From the NCBI GenBank assembly GCA_963377175.1, contig CAUJNA010003804.1, positions 1-64,000 of the forward strand: a stretch of DNA of 64,000 nucleotides. The letters run 5' to 3'. The position numbers and the translations under genes are program-made. Of the stretch, positions 1-11,045 are shown piece after piece (within the stretch, counting starts at the first letter, position 1; each line of letters opens with the position of its first letter). The DNA is from Effrenium voratum (Eukaryota; Sar; Dinophyceae; Suessiales; Symbiodiniaceae). Below the pieces are notes generated by a model, which searched no databases, had not been told where the DNA came from, and was given only the letters and a program-made list of their open reading frames with translations.

Positions 1-644
1 CGCACGAGCGCCTGCTCGCCGCCGTGAGCGCGGCTGACGCACTGCCGAGAGGCACCGCCTTTGAGAAGGTGAAGGGGGCCAGGGATCGGCTCCGGGAAAA
101 ACTCTCCTCCGCGCAGCGCACGAACGGAGACGAGCTGGTGAAAAGCGCAAAGGCCTGCGCGCACCGGCTCAACCAACGCCTGAGCCGGATGAGGAAGCTC
201 GGCATGGATGCGCCCGAGCCCGCTGCGCCCGAGCCCGCTCCTGATGCGCCCATGAAACCTGAGCCCGCTGCGCCCGAGCCCGCTGCGCTTGCTCCTGCGC
301 CCGCTCCTGCCATGAGCATTCGCGCCATCGAGAGTCTCTGGTGCACGCTGATCACAGAGAGAACGCCGGGCCATGTCGAGATGTGCAGATTATTTCGACG
401 CTTGGGCAGCACCATAAGCAGTGCTGACCTACATGTTGAGGATCACCGGGTCATCCGGCGGAAACTGTGGAAGTTTCGCAAATTCATGCGCTCCTATTAT
501 TGTGACAAAAAAATGTTCGGCCCTTGCCTTGTCAGCGCCTCGGTGAGCACAGGCATAATTTGCCTCAATAATCTGTTCGCCGAAGTGCAAGCGAGGATCA
601 CCTCGCTTGCCCGCGGCAAGAAGCGCAAGGCAGACAAGCTGTAG
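1..644 (+). CDS. Hypothetical protein, 5' end outside window
   Basis: The reading frame is already open at base 3 and ends with TAG at 642-644, so only the C-terminal 213 or so residues are seen. The visible part starts with a basic helical stretch, then has a Pro/Glu/Ala linker built from PEPAA-type units, then about 110 residues of ordinary composition (for example IESLWCTLITERTPGHVEMC) and a basic tail GKKRKADKL that could be a nuclear localisation signal. I do not recognise a family. It lies just outside the virus-like integrase and faces the opposite way, so it may be a host gene or a viral accessory gene. The clean frame over 640 bases supports real coding. Confidence 0.5.
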   Translation, partial: HERLLAAVSAADALPRGTAFEKVKGARDRLREKLSSAQRTNGDELVKSAKACAHRLNQRLSRMRKLGMDAPEPAAPEPAPDAPMKPEPAAPEPAALAPAPAPAMSIRAIESLWCTLITERTPGHVEMCRLFRRLGSTISSADLHVEDHRVIRRKLWKFRKFMRSYYCDKKMFGPCLVSASVSTGIICLNNLFAEVQARITSLARGKKRKADKL

Positions 645-881
645 CTTTTCAGGCGATCATGATTGGTTCGCCCAACCCGTTTCCGACCCCAAACCCAAGG
701 AAAGCAGCCCCCCCTCCCAGTGGAGGTTCAGCGGCTTGCCTTGTGACATACAGCAAGGGGACGGAACGCAGGGAATTTTGTGCGGTTTTGCGCCAAAAAG
801 GAGCTGAGCAGGCTCCGGGAATTTCCCAGCCTGCGCACGCTCGATCAGGCAAACTTGAGTGTGATCAAAGTTATTTTCAAA

Positions 882-1870
882 CTAGTCGAGGGTCCTGGGC
901 CTCGGAGGCCCCAGGAAGTCGTCCAGCTGCCTCGCAGCCGCCGGCCTGCGTCCCGTCAGCCGGCCCGCCGCGTTGCCGCTGCCCTGCGGCGCCGGCAGCG
1001 CCAGCTTCAGCAGGGTCTCCCGGCCCTCCGTGCTGCGGACGGTCCTGGAGTCCACGGCCCCCAGCTGCTGCACGTCGCCGTACTGAGGGTTGAAGCTCCT
1101 CGCCGCGTTCGTCGGCGCTCGGAAGGCGCCCGCGTCCTCCACCGCCTTCACGCGCCGCTCGGTGAGGTCCTTGTTGTGCTGGAACTTGTCGGCGTTGTCT
1201 TGGAGGACCCTGAACGCCGTGGCCGGCTGCTTCTCCACGTCCTCGGGCGCGCCGTGCACCGTCTCGTGGGGCCGCGCGTTGTAGGCCGAAGCGGTCTGCT
1301 GAAAGTGGTCGCTCCACTGCCCGCCCTTGCGCGCCACCCTCGTGGCCAGGTCCTTCTTCAGCGTCTGGATGCCCCGGTCCACCACGCGATGGCGTTGCGG
1401 TCCTCGGGCCGCTTCGTGCGGTGCACGGCATTTTCGGGCAGCTCCCGGTCCAGCGTGGCGAACTCGTTGCCCAGGTCCGTCGTGACCACGAAGTTCCCGT
1501 CGTCCCCCGTCAGCTCCCGCGCGGCGCGCTTGGTGGCGCGGCCCACCGTCTCGGTGTTCTTGTTCTGCAGAGGTTCCACGGCGGCCTCCCGGGTGAAGAC
1601 GTCCATCACCACCAGGCCGTACTTCGTCTTCCCCCGCGTGTTCTGGCTGAAGTCGATGAGGTCGGCCTGCAGCCGGTCGTTCCGCCCCTCGGCGGCCGAC
1701 TTGCCCAGCGCGCGCGGCCGGGGCGCCTGCACCTGCCGGCCCACGTCGGCCTTCAGCGCCTCGAAGGCCATGGCCTGCGTCACGTCGAGGTCGCGCTGCC
1801 ACGCGAGTCGGTACAGCTTCCGCGGGTCCCGCACGTTGAAGTCGTCGGCCAGGTCCCTCAGCGCCTCCAT
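882..1870 (-). pseudogene. DDE (rve) integrase, frameshifted
   Basis: Retrovirus/Polinton-type integrase that would join viral DNA ends to the chromosome. Reading from 1870, the first half carries the first catalytic Asp in QADLIDFSQNTRGKTKYG and the second in VTTDLGNEF. Near 1385 one base seems lost and the frame shifts. It continues as VVDRGIQTLKKDLA and then NARPHETVHGAPEDVE, the usual C-terminal half of these enzymes. The third acidic residue appears to be Asp in VVDRG, not the usual Glu. The start is preceded by GCTAAATG, matching the A-rich leaders of other viral genes here. It lies 120 bases downstream of the fibre gene on the same strand. The frameshift means no full enzyme is made from this copy as read. 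Confidence 0.75.
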
Positions 1871-1990
1871 TTAGCTTTGTTGCCCGGGGCTGATCAAGGT
1901 TCCGCAAGAACGCGGAGGCCTGAACAGGCCTTGTTGCCCCAAAAAGGGGCCTGTTCTAGCGTCCCTGGATGCAGGGAGGCCTGAACACAC

Positions 1991-4900
1991 CTACTCGTTC
2001 TTCGGCCCCCGCTGGGCCTGCCAGGCTTCCACCTCGTCCAGCCGGGCCTGGAAGCCCTTGCACACCCCCCACAGCACGCTGGTGAGGTGAGAGAAGTCGA
2101 GAGTAACCATCTCCGTGCCGTCGCTCCACCGGGCGGTGCCCGTCAAATTCTTCCACTTTGTTCCTGCGAAGTCGTTTGAGGCGAAGCCCAGCCTCAGGTC
2201 CTCGTTCATGTCCGGGCGCTTGTACTGCTTGGCCTCCACGGAGTCAAAGAGCTGCTGGAGCTCTGCCACGTCGGCCTCGGCCATCTCCGTCTTCACCCTG
2301 CTGTCAGACAAATTCGTGAAGCTCGTGTTGCAGACCACGTTGCCCGTGTTGCCCGCGATCACGAGGCAGCCGGGGTTCCTCTGGTTCGTGGTCAGGGACA
2401 GCTGCGTGGAGAGGCTCTTCGTCTGCACCAGCGCCTCGTCTTTGATCATGATGAGCTCGCACTGGTGCGCCCCGCCGTCCCGCTCCAGGAAGACCCTGGC
2501 GCTCTGGTTGCCCAGCAGCCGCAGCTCCGGGCCGCTGTCGGAGGCCGCGCTGTTGTTGGACACCTGCAGCTTGCTCCAGCCCGCCCAGTTCTTCGTCAGG
2601 AAGAGATCGTCCGAGAAGTCGGAGGTGTTGGTCACGGTGAGCGTGTTGGACGCGAAGAGCTGCGTCGCGGAGACCGTGCCCGAGCTCGTCACGTCGCCGC
2701 ACACCACGCTGCCCGTCGACACTCCGCCGCTCGTGGCCGTGAAGGTGCAGTCCAGGCTCTCGCAGTCCAGCGGGCCCGCGGACGCCGCCCCGGTGATCGT
2801 CAGCGTGGCGCCCGTGACCGCCCCGGTGGCTGCGAAGCTCGCCGCGGGTGCTGCGCCCGAGGCCGTCAATGTCCCCGTGGACACGTCTCCGACCGTGGTG
2901 AAGTTCCCGGCGTTGGCGGTGTTGTTGATGGTGAGAGTGCTGCCCGTGATTCCGGTGGCCGAGCTCAGCAGCCCCACACTGGCCGCCCCTGTGATGCTCA
3001 GCGAGCTGCCCGACACGGCGCCTGAGGACGACAGCGTGGCTCCGGCGACGGTGCCGGTTGCTGTGAGCGCTGCGCAGGAAATGGCGCCTGAGGCGTCCAC
3101 GCCCGTCGTGAACACGTCCGTGCAGTTCACGTCGTTGCACAGCAGCTGGTCTCAGCCCACGTTGCCCTGCGCGGTGAGCCCGTCCAGCGTGGCCGAGCCC
3201 GTGAGGGCCAGCGAGTCCGCCAGCAGGTCCGTCACGGAGACCGACTCTCCCTCGAAGGCTGAGGCCCTGATCTGCATGCTGCACAGGTCCAGCGTGCCCG
3301 CCGACTGCTGCACCAGCCCGGGGATAGAGCCGCCGAAGGATTCCGCCCGGCGGCACCGAGAGTCCAGGCGCGCCGTGCTCCAGACGCCCTGCGAGGGCGT
3401 GCCGAGGAAGGTGCCGGTGACGCCCACGTAGTCGTTGTCGGCCGCGCTGACGTACATCACCAAGTTGGAGGCCGTGCCCAGCCGGTACCGGCAGCCAAAG
3501 GAGTAGCGTCTCCCCGGCGTCAGCGTGTAGGTGCGCACAATGTTCCAGGCAAAGGCGCTCAGGGTCATGGCGTAGCCCTCCAGCTGGAAGCCTCCCACAG
3601 TGAAGCTGGCCGAGGCCACGGAGCTCTGGCTGTTGGAGCGCACCAGAAAATTTCCTAGCGTGGTGAGCGTGGGTTCCAGCAGCACCTCGCCCAGGGTTGC
3701 CAGCGTGACGTCGTCCGCCCATCCGTCGAGGAACTCGTGCTTCAGCAGCAGTGCCGAGGCCGCCGTGTCCTCCTCCGCTGTGTTGCCGGCCAGGGTTGCG
3801 TCCAGGATCTGGAGGCCGTAGACGTCCACCGTTCCAGCCGTCTGGTTGGGCAGGCCCGGCGCCTGGAAGTGCGCGCCGAAGTGCAGCTTCGCCACTCCGT
3901 TGGGCGGCACTGTGAAGTACATCTTTGCCGTGCTCCAGGCGCCCTGGTCGCCCACGAAGCTGCCGTACAACGGGTCGTAGACGTTGTCGGCCTCGGACAT
4001 GTACACCACGAAGTTGGAGGCCGTGCCGAGCCGGTAGCGGCAGGCGAAGAGCAGCTCTCTGCCCGGGGTCAAGTTGTAGGTGCGCACGATGTTCCACGGG
4101 TTCACCGCCAGGGTCAGGGTGTAGCCGTCCACGCTCACTGCGCCCGCGGTGTGCGTGGCCAGGACCACGCTGCAGCCGCTGCTGGGGCGAACCGTCCAGT
4201 TTGAGAGCGAGACGTCCGTGGGGCCCAGGATCTGCTCTCCTATGGCGGCCACCACCTCGTCGGCCCCTCCGTCGTCCGGAAAGCACACGGCTATTTGCAG
4301 CGCCGAGGCCGCCTCCGCGACTCCGAGCTTGTTGGTCAACAAACCGTCCACTTGCGCGATGGTGTAGTAGCTGAGCAGCGCGGCGGCGATGCTCGAGGCC
4401 GTCGCCGTGCCCTGGTCTGCGGCTGAGCGGTACGCCACCAGCGCCGAGGTGATTTGGTTGGTGGTGAACACGTCCTGATCCGGGCCCGTCCGGTAGGCCA
4501 GCAGCGCGCCCGCGATGGCGGCCTGCGTCTGCGTGTCCTGCGCGCTCGCCGTGCGGTAGTCTCCCAACAGCGCGTCTACTTGCGCCGCGGTGTAGTAGCC
4601 CAGCAGCGCCGCCGTGATGGCGCCGGCCGTCTCCGCGTCCTGCGCCGTTCCGGTGCGGTAGTCTCCCAACAGCGCGTCTACTTGTGAGGAGGTGTAGTAG
4701 GCCAGCAAGGCTGCTGTTATGGCAGCGTCAGTGCCCGCCGTGGAGTAGCAGTCTGCCGTGATGCTCAGCGTGTCGTCGTCGTTGGCCAGCGCAGCAGAGA
4801 GAGGAGCCACGAAGTGCAGGTTGCGAACGACGTTGCTTCCCTGAACGAGCTCCCAAGTTGTGAAGCCCGCCCAGCCCGGCGCGTTAACAACTCCGCCTCC

Positions 4901-6010
4901 GGGAAGCTGCAGGGCGGCGAGCTCCGCGAGGATTGCGTCGAGGGCGCTCTGGAGCGCGGTCTCGCTGGCGGAGAGCGCGGCGTTCGTGGCGTACGAGGCC
5001 AGCAGCGCCACGTCGGCCTTGGAGGCTTGGAGCGCCGTGATGCCGGCGTCCCGGCTAGCAAGCTGCGCTGCGACGAAGGCCTCGGTGGCGAGACCCAGCA
5101 GGGCATTTGCTATCTTGGTGTCCACCTCCAGTGGCGTGTCCAGCCCGTCCACCGTGGAGAGCAGGGCGGCCAGCGCGCTGGCGTCCGCCTTGCCGAGGAG
5201 GGCGGTGTCCAGGGCTGCCGTGGTGACGGCGCCCAGGAGAGCGGCCGCTATCTTAGAGTCCACCTCGGAGGAAGTGTCGACGGCCGACTGCAGCGCGTAC
5301 GCGGTCAGCGCGCTGGCGTCCGCCTTGGAGGCCTGCAGGCCCGAGATGGTGGCGTCTCTGCTCGCGAGCTCGGAGGCCAGCGCCGCGGCGGTGACGACGC
5401 CCAGGAGAGCGTTGGCCACCTTCGTATCCACCTCCAGCGGCGTGATCCTCGCCGCTATGTCTAGGGAGTGCTGGTCCACCACCGTCTTGAGACCGTAGTA
5501 GGCGGCCACCGTGGCCAGCGTGGCGTTGTTGGCCGAGGCGATGGAACCGTTCATGGCCGCCGTGGTGCTGTAGTTGGACAGCTTCAGGTCCACGCTGTCC
5601 GGGGTGCTCTTCGTCGCCACCACGCCCTCCAGCACGTCGAAGGCCGACTGGTCGGCCTTGTTGGAGAGGCCCGTGGTCAGCGAGCTCTGCAGCGCGGCGA
5701 TGCTGCTTCCGTGCGCGGCCACCTGCCCGTCCGTGGTGGCCAGGGCCGCCGCCGTGGCAAGAGGCGCAATCGCCGGCGCCAGCGCGCTGCTGTCCAGCTT
5801 GGAGGCCAGCTCTGCGGTGACTCTGTCGTCCAGGGACTGGATGGCCGCCGCGTTGTTGCCGGCGGCTGCCGTGTTCACCGCCAGTTCCGTTACTTGAGCG
5901 TACGGCGTCAGAGCGAGGGCCAGCTGCCCTGCGGTGACGTGCGTGCCGTCAGTCACCTCTCCGTTGTCCAGGACCTCCGGGATGTTGCCGGTAACAGGTC
6001 CTTCAAACAT
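1991..6010 (-). pseudogene. Giant fibre/adhesin with C-terminal S74 chaperone, one nonsense codon
   Basis: A reading frame of 1339 codons broken by a single TGA at about 3152-3154; the second copy has TGC (Cys) there. Predicted order: residues 1-370 helical repeats of a trimeric stalk type (ASKLDSSAL, SKADASALTAYA); 380-430 a GWAGFTTWELV segment; 430-560 tandem units of about 30 residues (YYTSSQVDALLGDYRTGTA); 590-900 two similar beta-sandwich modules, each with LTPGR and CRYRLGTASN, possibly carbohydrate-binding; 940-1130 Ser/Thr/Gly/Ala-rich beta-helix-like repeats; from about 1235 an S74 intramolecular chaperone beginning SDSRVKTEM, which carries the Ser and Lys expected for self-cleavage. 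By analogy with phage and algal-virus fibres it would bind the host surface after the chaperone trimerises it and cuts itself off. ATATGTAAACATG precedes the start. Confidence 0.72.
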
Positions 6011-7404
6011 GTTTACATATCACCGCCTTAGTCCAGTGGCTATTCCGCAAAGCGAGGCCGGCTCCGCGGCTTCGGTCTTGGAGCGAGGCCGGCTCCACGG
6101 CTTCGGTCTTGGAGCGAGGCCGGCTCCGCGGCTTCGGTCTTGGAGTGGCGTTCCGGCCGCTCGGAGAAGTTTCCTCGTGATTCGGAAGTGTGTTTGTGTT
6201 TGACACACATCACAGGCGTCACCGCTTGGTGTGTCAAACACACCAACCCCTCTTCGGCACAAGTTTCCGCACGTGTCACAGGGCCCGCACCAGGCCCGCA
6301 CGTTGGCGTGGAATTTGTAACGGGGCATGTGGATGTTTTTTTCGTACACTTCGAAGACTCAAATTCTCAGGCGAACGCCAGCGCAACACCCGACCTGCGA
6401 ATTTGAAGGAGCTCACCGTTTGAGCTCCTTCAGCAATTTGACCGATTTCGCCGGGCAAAAGCGAGACCTGCGCACGATGGAGCCAGTGGCCGGCAAAACC
6501 GGACACTGCTTCGTAGTTGGTGAGAAGCTGCGTGCCCTCCATGTCGGCGGGCAGGCGCGGCCGGGCTCCGATGCCGGGCAGGAGAGCAATCCTGTTGCCA
6601 CAGCAGGATTGAAGGGACAATCCTGTGCCCACGCCAGGATTGAGTGTGGCAATCCTGTGCCCACGACAGGATTGACGGCAGGCCCGCGCCAGGGAGGTGC
6701 GGCCGGGAATTTGAAGTGAAGGATATTTTCCTTCACTTCCTGGTATACTTCCAGTACGGCACGAACGTCTTGCGCACTCGGACTTGCCGATGAACCCGTT
6801 GGGCGAGCCAGTTGGGCGAGCCAGTACTAAGGGGCCAACCTGCACCAGGGAATTTGAATTGAAAGATATTAACTTTCAATTTCCTGGTATACTTCCAGTA
6901 CGACACGAACGTCTTGCGCACTCAGACAGGACATTCCAATGCTTCTCGTACATGGGCAGCGATGAAGAATTACGAGAATTTTAATGTGTCAGAGCGACAC
7001 ATTAAATCCTACCGCTTTCCAGGACAGCGAGGACGCGAGAGCGAGGTGGTGGACCTCTCTCTTTAGAGGGGGTTTTCCCTCATGTAGGACTCATGTATGG
7101 AGGCTTCTATGCCGGGCAGGCGCGGCAGGGTGGCGCAGTGCCCAGCCGCCACCGTATGACCGTATGATCCGTATGATCCGTATGACTCGGCGGGCTGGCG
7201 TGTCAGGGAAGAACATGTTCATCCGACATGTACTCCGACATGTTGAAATTAAGCGCTTTTGGCGGCTTGGCGCGGCAGAAATGTGAATACAAATTGCACT
7301 TGTATTGGCACTTGTGTTGAAGAAATTAAGCGTATAGCAAGGAATCCTGGGGGAATTTCAATGCAGGGTTTCTGCAGGGAATCCCTGCATTCCCACCGCA
7401 ACTC
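6011..7404. repeat. Gene-free repeat and hairpin region between the two fibre genes
   Basis: No gene seen. Contents in order: three 31-bp tandem units at 6052-6144 (GCGAGGCCGGCTCCGCGGCT...); a hairpin with 14-bp arms at 6195-6242 (TGTGTTTGACACAC); a 12-bp-arm hairpin at 6404-6432; three CAATCCTG...CAGGATTG stem-loops at about 6588-6675; two related modules at 6708-6783 and 6849-6923 whose flanks match but whose stems differ; a perfect 11-bp-arm hairpin at 6980-7006 (TTTAATGTGTC); and at 7048-7075 one terminus (CTCTCTTTAGAGGGGG) of the foldback element found complete just downstream. Confidence 0.7.
6708..6923. repeat. Pair of hairpin modules with same flanks, different stems
   Basis: Both modules begin GGGAATTTGAA and end CCTGGTATACTTCCAGTACG followed by ACACGAACGTCTTGCGCACTC (GGCACGAACG in the first). 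The first has arms GAAGTGAAGGA / TCCTTCACTTC (6713-6739); the second GAATTGAAAG / CTTTCAATTTC (about 6855-6883). The stem bases differ on both sides in a way that keeps pairing. A third relative lies at about 11405-11455 in the opposite orientation (GGGAATTTGAATTGAGAGAT on the minus strand). Confidence 0.7.
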
Positions 7405-7904
7405 ACTCTTAGAGGGGGTTTTTCCAAATGGCTTTTTTATAAAAATTATTCTACCTGAGAGGCTTCTGACACTCGTCCGTCCAGCATTGACCTCGTCCTG
7501 CGAAGGATTCGAAGTCTAAAACGCTGCGTGCAGGCGTGTGGCTGCAAAATAGAGACCCCTAGATATGCGCTGCAATTTGGCTCCAGGTTGCATTTCAAGC
7601 GATGTCAAGCTTTGCCAAAGGAAACCCCTTTTCCCTTTTTTTCGGGGACCCCTTTTTTTTGGACCCCTTTTTTTTTCTTTTTTTTTGTTTTTCCTTAGCC
7701 CTGCAAAGGTTGGCTCGCTTGAAATGCAACCTGGAGCCAAATTGCAAGCATATCTAGGGGTCTCTATTTTGCAGCCACACGCCTGCACGCAGCGGTTTAG
7801 ACTTCGAATCCTTCGCAGGACGAGGTCAAATGCTGGACGGACGAGTGCTAGAAGCCTCTCAGGTAGAATATAAGCCATTTGGAAAACCCCCTCTAAAGAG
7901 AGAG
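7405..7904. mobile_element. Foldback (long inverted repeat) element, copy 1
   Basis: The two halves are inverted copies of each other around a T-rich centre at about 7620-7695. The left half reads AGAGGGGGTTTTTCCAAATG, then CTACCTGAGAGGCTTCTGAC, GACCTCGTCCTGCGAAGGAT, GCTCCAGGTTGCATTTCAAG. The right half is the reverse complement, ending CCCCCTCTAAAGAGAGAG. No coding is apparent, so it looks like a non-autonomous foldback or MITE-type transposon. Its right end abuts the broken fibre gene. The fibre sequence does not resume on the left, so insertion was accompanied by a deletion or lies at a rearrangement point. Confidence 0.7.
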
Positions 7905-10900
7905 CGTCGCCCACCGTGGTGAAGTTCCCGGCGTTGGCTGTGTTGTTGATGGTGAGTGTGCTGCCCGTGATTCCTGTGGCGGAGCTCAGCAGGCCCACGC
8001 TGGCCGCGCCGCTGATGCTCAGCGAGCTGCCTGACACGGCCCCCTTGGACGTCAGCGTGGCCCCGGCGACGGTGCCTGTGGCTGTGAGCGCTGCGCAGGA
8101 GACTGCGCCCGAGGCGTCCACGCCCGTGGTGAACACGTCGGTGCAGTTCACGTCGTTGCACAGCAGCTGGTCGCAGCCCACGTTGCCCTGCGCGGTGAGC
8201 CCGTCCAGCGTGGCCGAGCCCGTGAGGGCCAGCGAGTCCGCCAGCAGGTCCGGTACTGAGACAGACTCTCCCTCGAAGGCAGTGGCCCTGATCTGCATGC
8301 TGTACAGGTCCAGCGTGCCCGCCGACTGCTGCACCAGCCCGGGGATCGAGCCGCCGAAAGCTCCGAAGTGCAGCTTCGCGACTCCGCCCGGCGGCACCGA
8401 GAAGTCCAGGCGCGCCGTGCTCCAAACGCCCTGCGAGGGCGTGCCGAGGAAGGTGCCGGTGACGCCCACGTAGTCGTTGTCGGCCGCGCTGACGTACATC
8501 ACCAAGTTGGAGGCCGTGCCCAGCCGGTGCCGGCAGCCGAAGGAGTAGCGTCTCCCCGGCGTCAGCGTGTAGGTGCGCACGATGTTCCAGGCGAAGGCGC
8601 TCAGGGTCATGGCGTAGCCCTCCAGCTGGAAGCCTCCCACCGCGAAGCTGGCCGAGGCCACGGAGCTCTGGCTGTTGGAGCGCACCAGACAATTGCCTAG
8701 CGTGGTGAGCGTGGGCTCCAGCAGCACCTCGCCCAGGGTGGCCAGCGTGACGTCGTCGGCCCCTCCGTCGAGGAACTCGTGCTTCAGCAGGAGCGCCGAG
8801 GCCGCCGTGTCCTCCTCCGCCTCCACCGCGTTGCCGGTCTCCAGGGTTGCGTCCAGGATCTGGAGGCCGTAGACGTCCACCGTTCCAGCCGTCTGTTGGG
8901 CAGGCCGGCGCCTGGAAGTGCGCCCCGAAGTGCAGCTCGCCACCCCGTTCGGAGGCACTGTGAAGTACATCTTGGCAGTGCTCCAGGCTCCCTGGTCGCC
9001 CACGAAGCTGCCGTACAAGGGGTCGTAGACGTTGTCTGCCTCGGACATGTACACCACGAAGTTGGAGGCCGTGCCGAGCCGGTAGCGGCAGGCGAAGAGG
9101 AGCTCTCGGCCCGGGGTCTAGTTGTAGGTGCGCACGATGTTCCACGGGTTCACCGCCAGGGTCAGGGTGTAGCCGTCCACGCTCACTGCGCCCGCGGTGT
9201 GCGTGGCCAGGACCACGCTGCAGCCGCTGCTGGGGCGAACCGTCCAGTTTGACAGCGAGACGTCCGGGGGGGCCAGGATCTGCTCTCCTATGGCGGCCAC
9301 CACCTCGTCGGCCCCTCCGTCGTCCGGAAAGCGCACGGCTATTTGCAGGGCAGAGGCTGCCTCCGTGACGCCGAGCTTGTCGGCAAGGAGACCGTCCACT
9401 TGTGCGATGGTGTAGTGGCTGAGCAGCGCGGCTGCGATGCTCGAGGCCGTTGCCGTGTCCTGGTCTGCGGCCGAGCGGAGGTGATTTGGTTGGTTGTGAA
9501 CACGTCCTGGTCCGGGCCCGTCCTGTAGGCCAGCAGCGCGCCCGCGATGGCGGCCTGCGTCTGCGTGTCCTGCGCGCTTGCCGCGCGGTAGTCTCCCAAC
9601 AGCGCGTCTACCTGCGCCGAGGTGTAGTAGGCCAGCAGCGCTGCTGTGATGGCGCTGGTCGTCTCCGCGTCCTGCGCTGCCCCTGTGCGGTAGTCTCCCA
9701 ACAGCGCGTCTACCTGCGCCGAGGTGTAGTAGGCCAGCAAGGCCGCTGGTATAGCGGCGTCAGTGCCCGCCGTGGAGTAGCAGTCTGCCGTGATGCTCAA
9801 CGTGTCGTCGCCGTTGGCCAGCGCAGCAGAGAGAGGAGCCCCCAGATGCAGGTTGCGAACGACGTTGCTTCCGCGAACGAGCTCCCAAGTCGTGAAGCCC
9901 GCCCAGGCCGGCGCGTTAACAACTCCGCCGCTGCCGGAAAGCTGCAGGGCGGCGAGCTCCGCGAGGATAGCGTCGAGGGCGCTCTGGAGCGTGGTCTCGC
10001 TGGCCGAGAGCGCGGCGTTCGTGGCGTATGAGGCCAGCAGCGTCGCGTCGGCCTTGGAGGCCTGGAGCGCCGTGATGCTGGCGTCCCGGCTAGCAAGCTG
10101 CGCTGCGACGAAGGCCTCGGTGGCGAGGCCCAGCAGCGCATTTGCTATTGTGGTGTCTACCTCCAGTGGCGTGTCCAGTCCGTCCACCGTGGAGAGCAGG
10201 GAGGCCAGCGCGCTGGCGTCCGCCTTGCCGGCGAGGGCGGCGTCCAGGGCTGCCGTGGTGACGGCGCCCAGGAGGGCCGCCGCTATCTTAGAGTCCACCT
10301 CGGAGGAAGTGTCCACGGCCGACTGCAGGGCGTAAGCAGTCAGGGCGCTGGCGTCTGCCTTGGAGGCCTGCAGCCCCGAGATGGAGGCGTCTCGGCTCGC
10401 GAGCTCGGAGGCCAGCGCCGCGGTGGTGACGGCCCCCAGGAGAGCGTTGGCCACCTTGGTGTCCACCTCCAGCGGCGTGATCCTCGCCGCTATGTCTAGG
10501 GAGTGCTGGTCCACCACCGTCTTGAGGCCGTAGTTGGCGTCCACCGTGGCCAGCGTGGCGTTGTTGGCCGAGGCGATGGAGCCGTTCATGGCCGCCGGGG
10601 TGCTGTAGTTGGACAGCTTCAGGTCCACGCCGTCCGGGGTGCTCTTAGTGGCCACCACGCCCTCCAGCACGTCGAAGGCCGACTGGTCTGCCTTGTTGGA
10701 GAGGCCCGTGGTCAGCGAGCTCTGCAGCGCGGCGACGCTGCTTCCGTGCGCGGCCACCTGCCCGTCCGTGGTGGCCAGGGCCGCCGCCGTGGCCAGGGGC
10801 GCAATTGCCGGCGCCAGCGCGCTGCTGTCCAGCTTTGAGGCCAGCTCCGCGGTGACTCTGTCGTCCAGGGACGGGATGGCGGCCGCGTTGTTGCCGGCGG

Positions 10901-11045
10901 CTGCCGTGTTCACCGCCAGGTCCGTTACTTGAGCGTACGGCGTGAGAGCCAGGGCAAGCTGCCCTGCGGTGACGTGCGTGCCGTCAGTCACCTCTCCGTT
11001 GTCCAGGACCTCCGGGATGTTGCCCGTGACAGGTCCTTCAAACAT
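7905..11045 (-). pseudogene. Second fibre/adhesin copy, truncated and frameshifted
   Basis: Tandem paralogue of the fibre at 1991-6010, same strand and highly similar over its length (MFEGPVTGNIPEVLDNGEV start, stalk repeats, YYTSAQVDALLGDYR units, two LTPGR beta modules, Ser/Thr-rich repeats). Damage: about 17 bases missing near 9478 relative to copy 1, a TTG-to-TAG stop at 9118-9120, and a frameshift near 8905. The C-terminal part, with the whole S74 domain, has been lost at the foldback element at 7904. It keeps a Cys codon where copy 1 has a stop, and lacks the small rearrangement copy 1 has near 3340. The leader CTAAGAAAACATG fits the viral pattern. Not functional as read. Confidence 0.78.

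Noticed and set aside
780..3431. Long plus-strand frames opposite the integrase and fibre genes
   Set aside because: They are antisense shadows produced by GC-rich third positions of the minus-strand genes; compositions are Arg/Ala/Gly/Pro-rich with no motifs.
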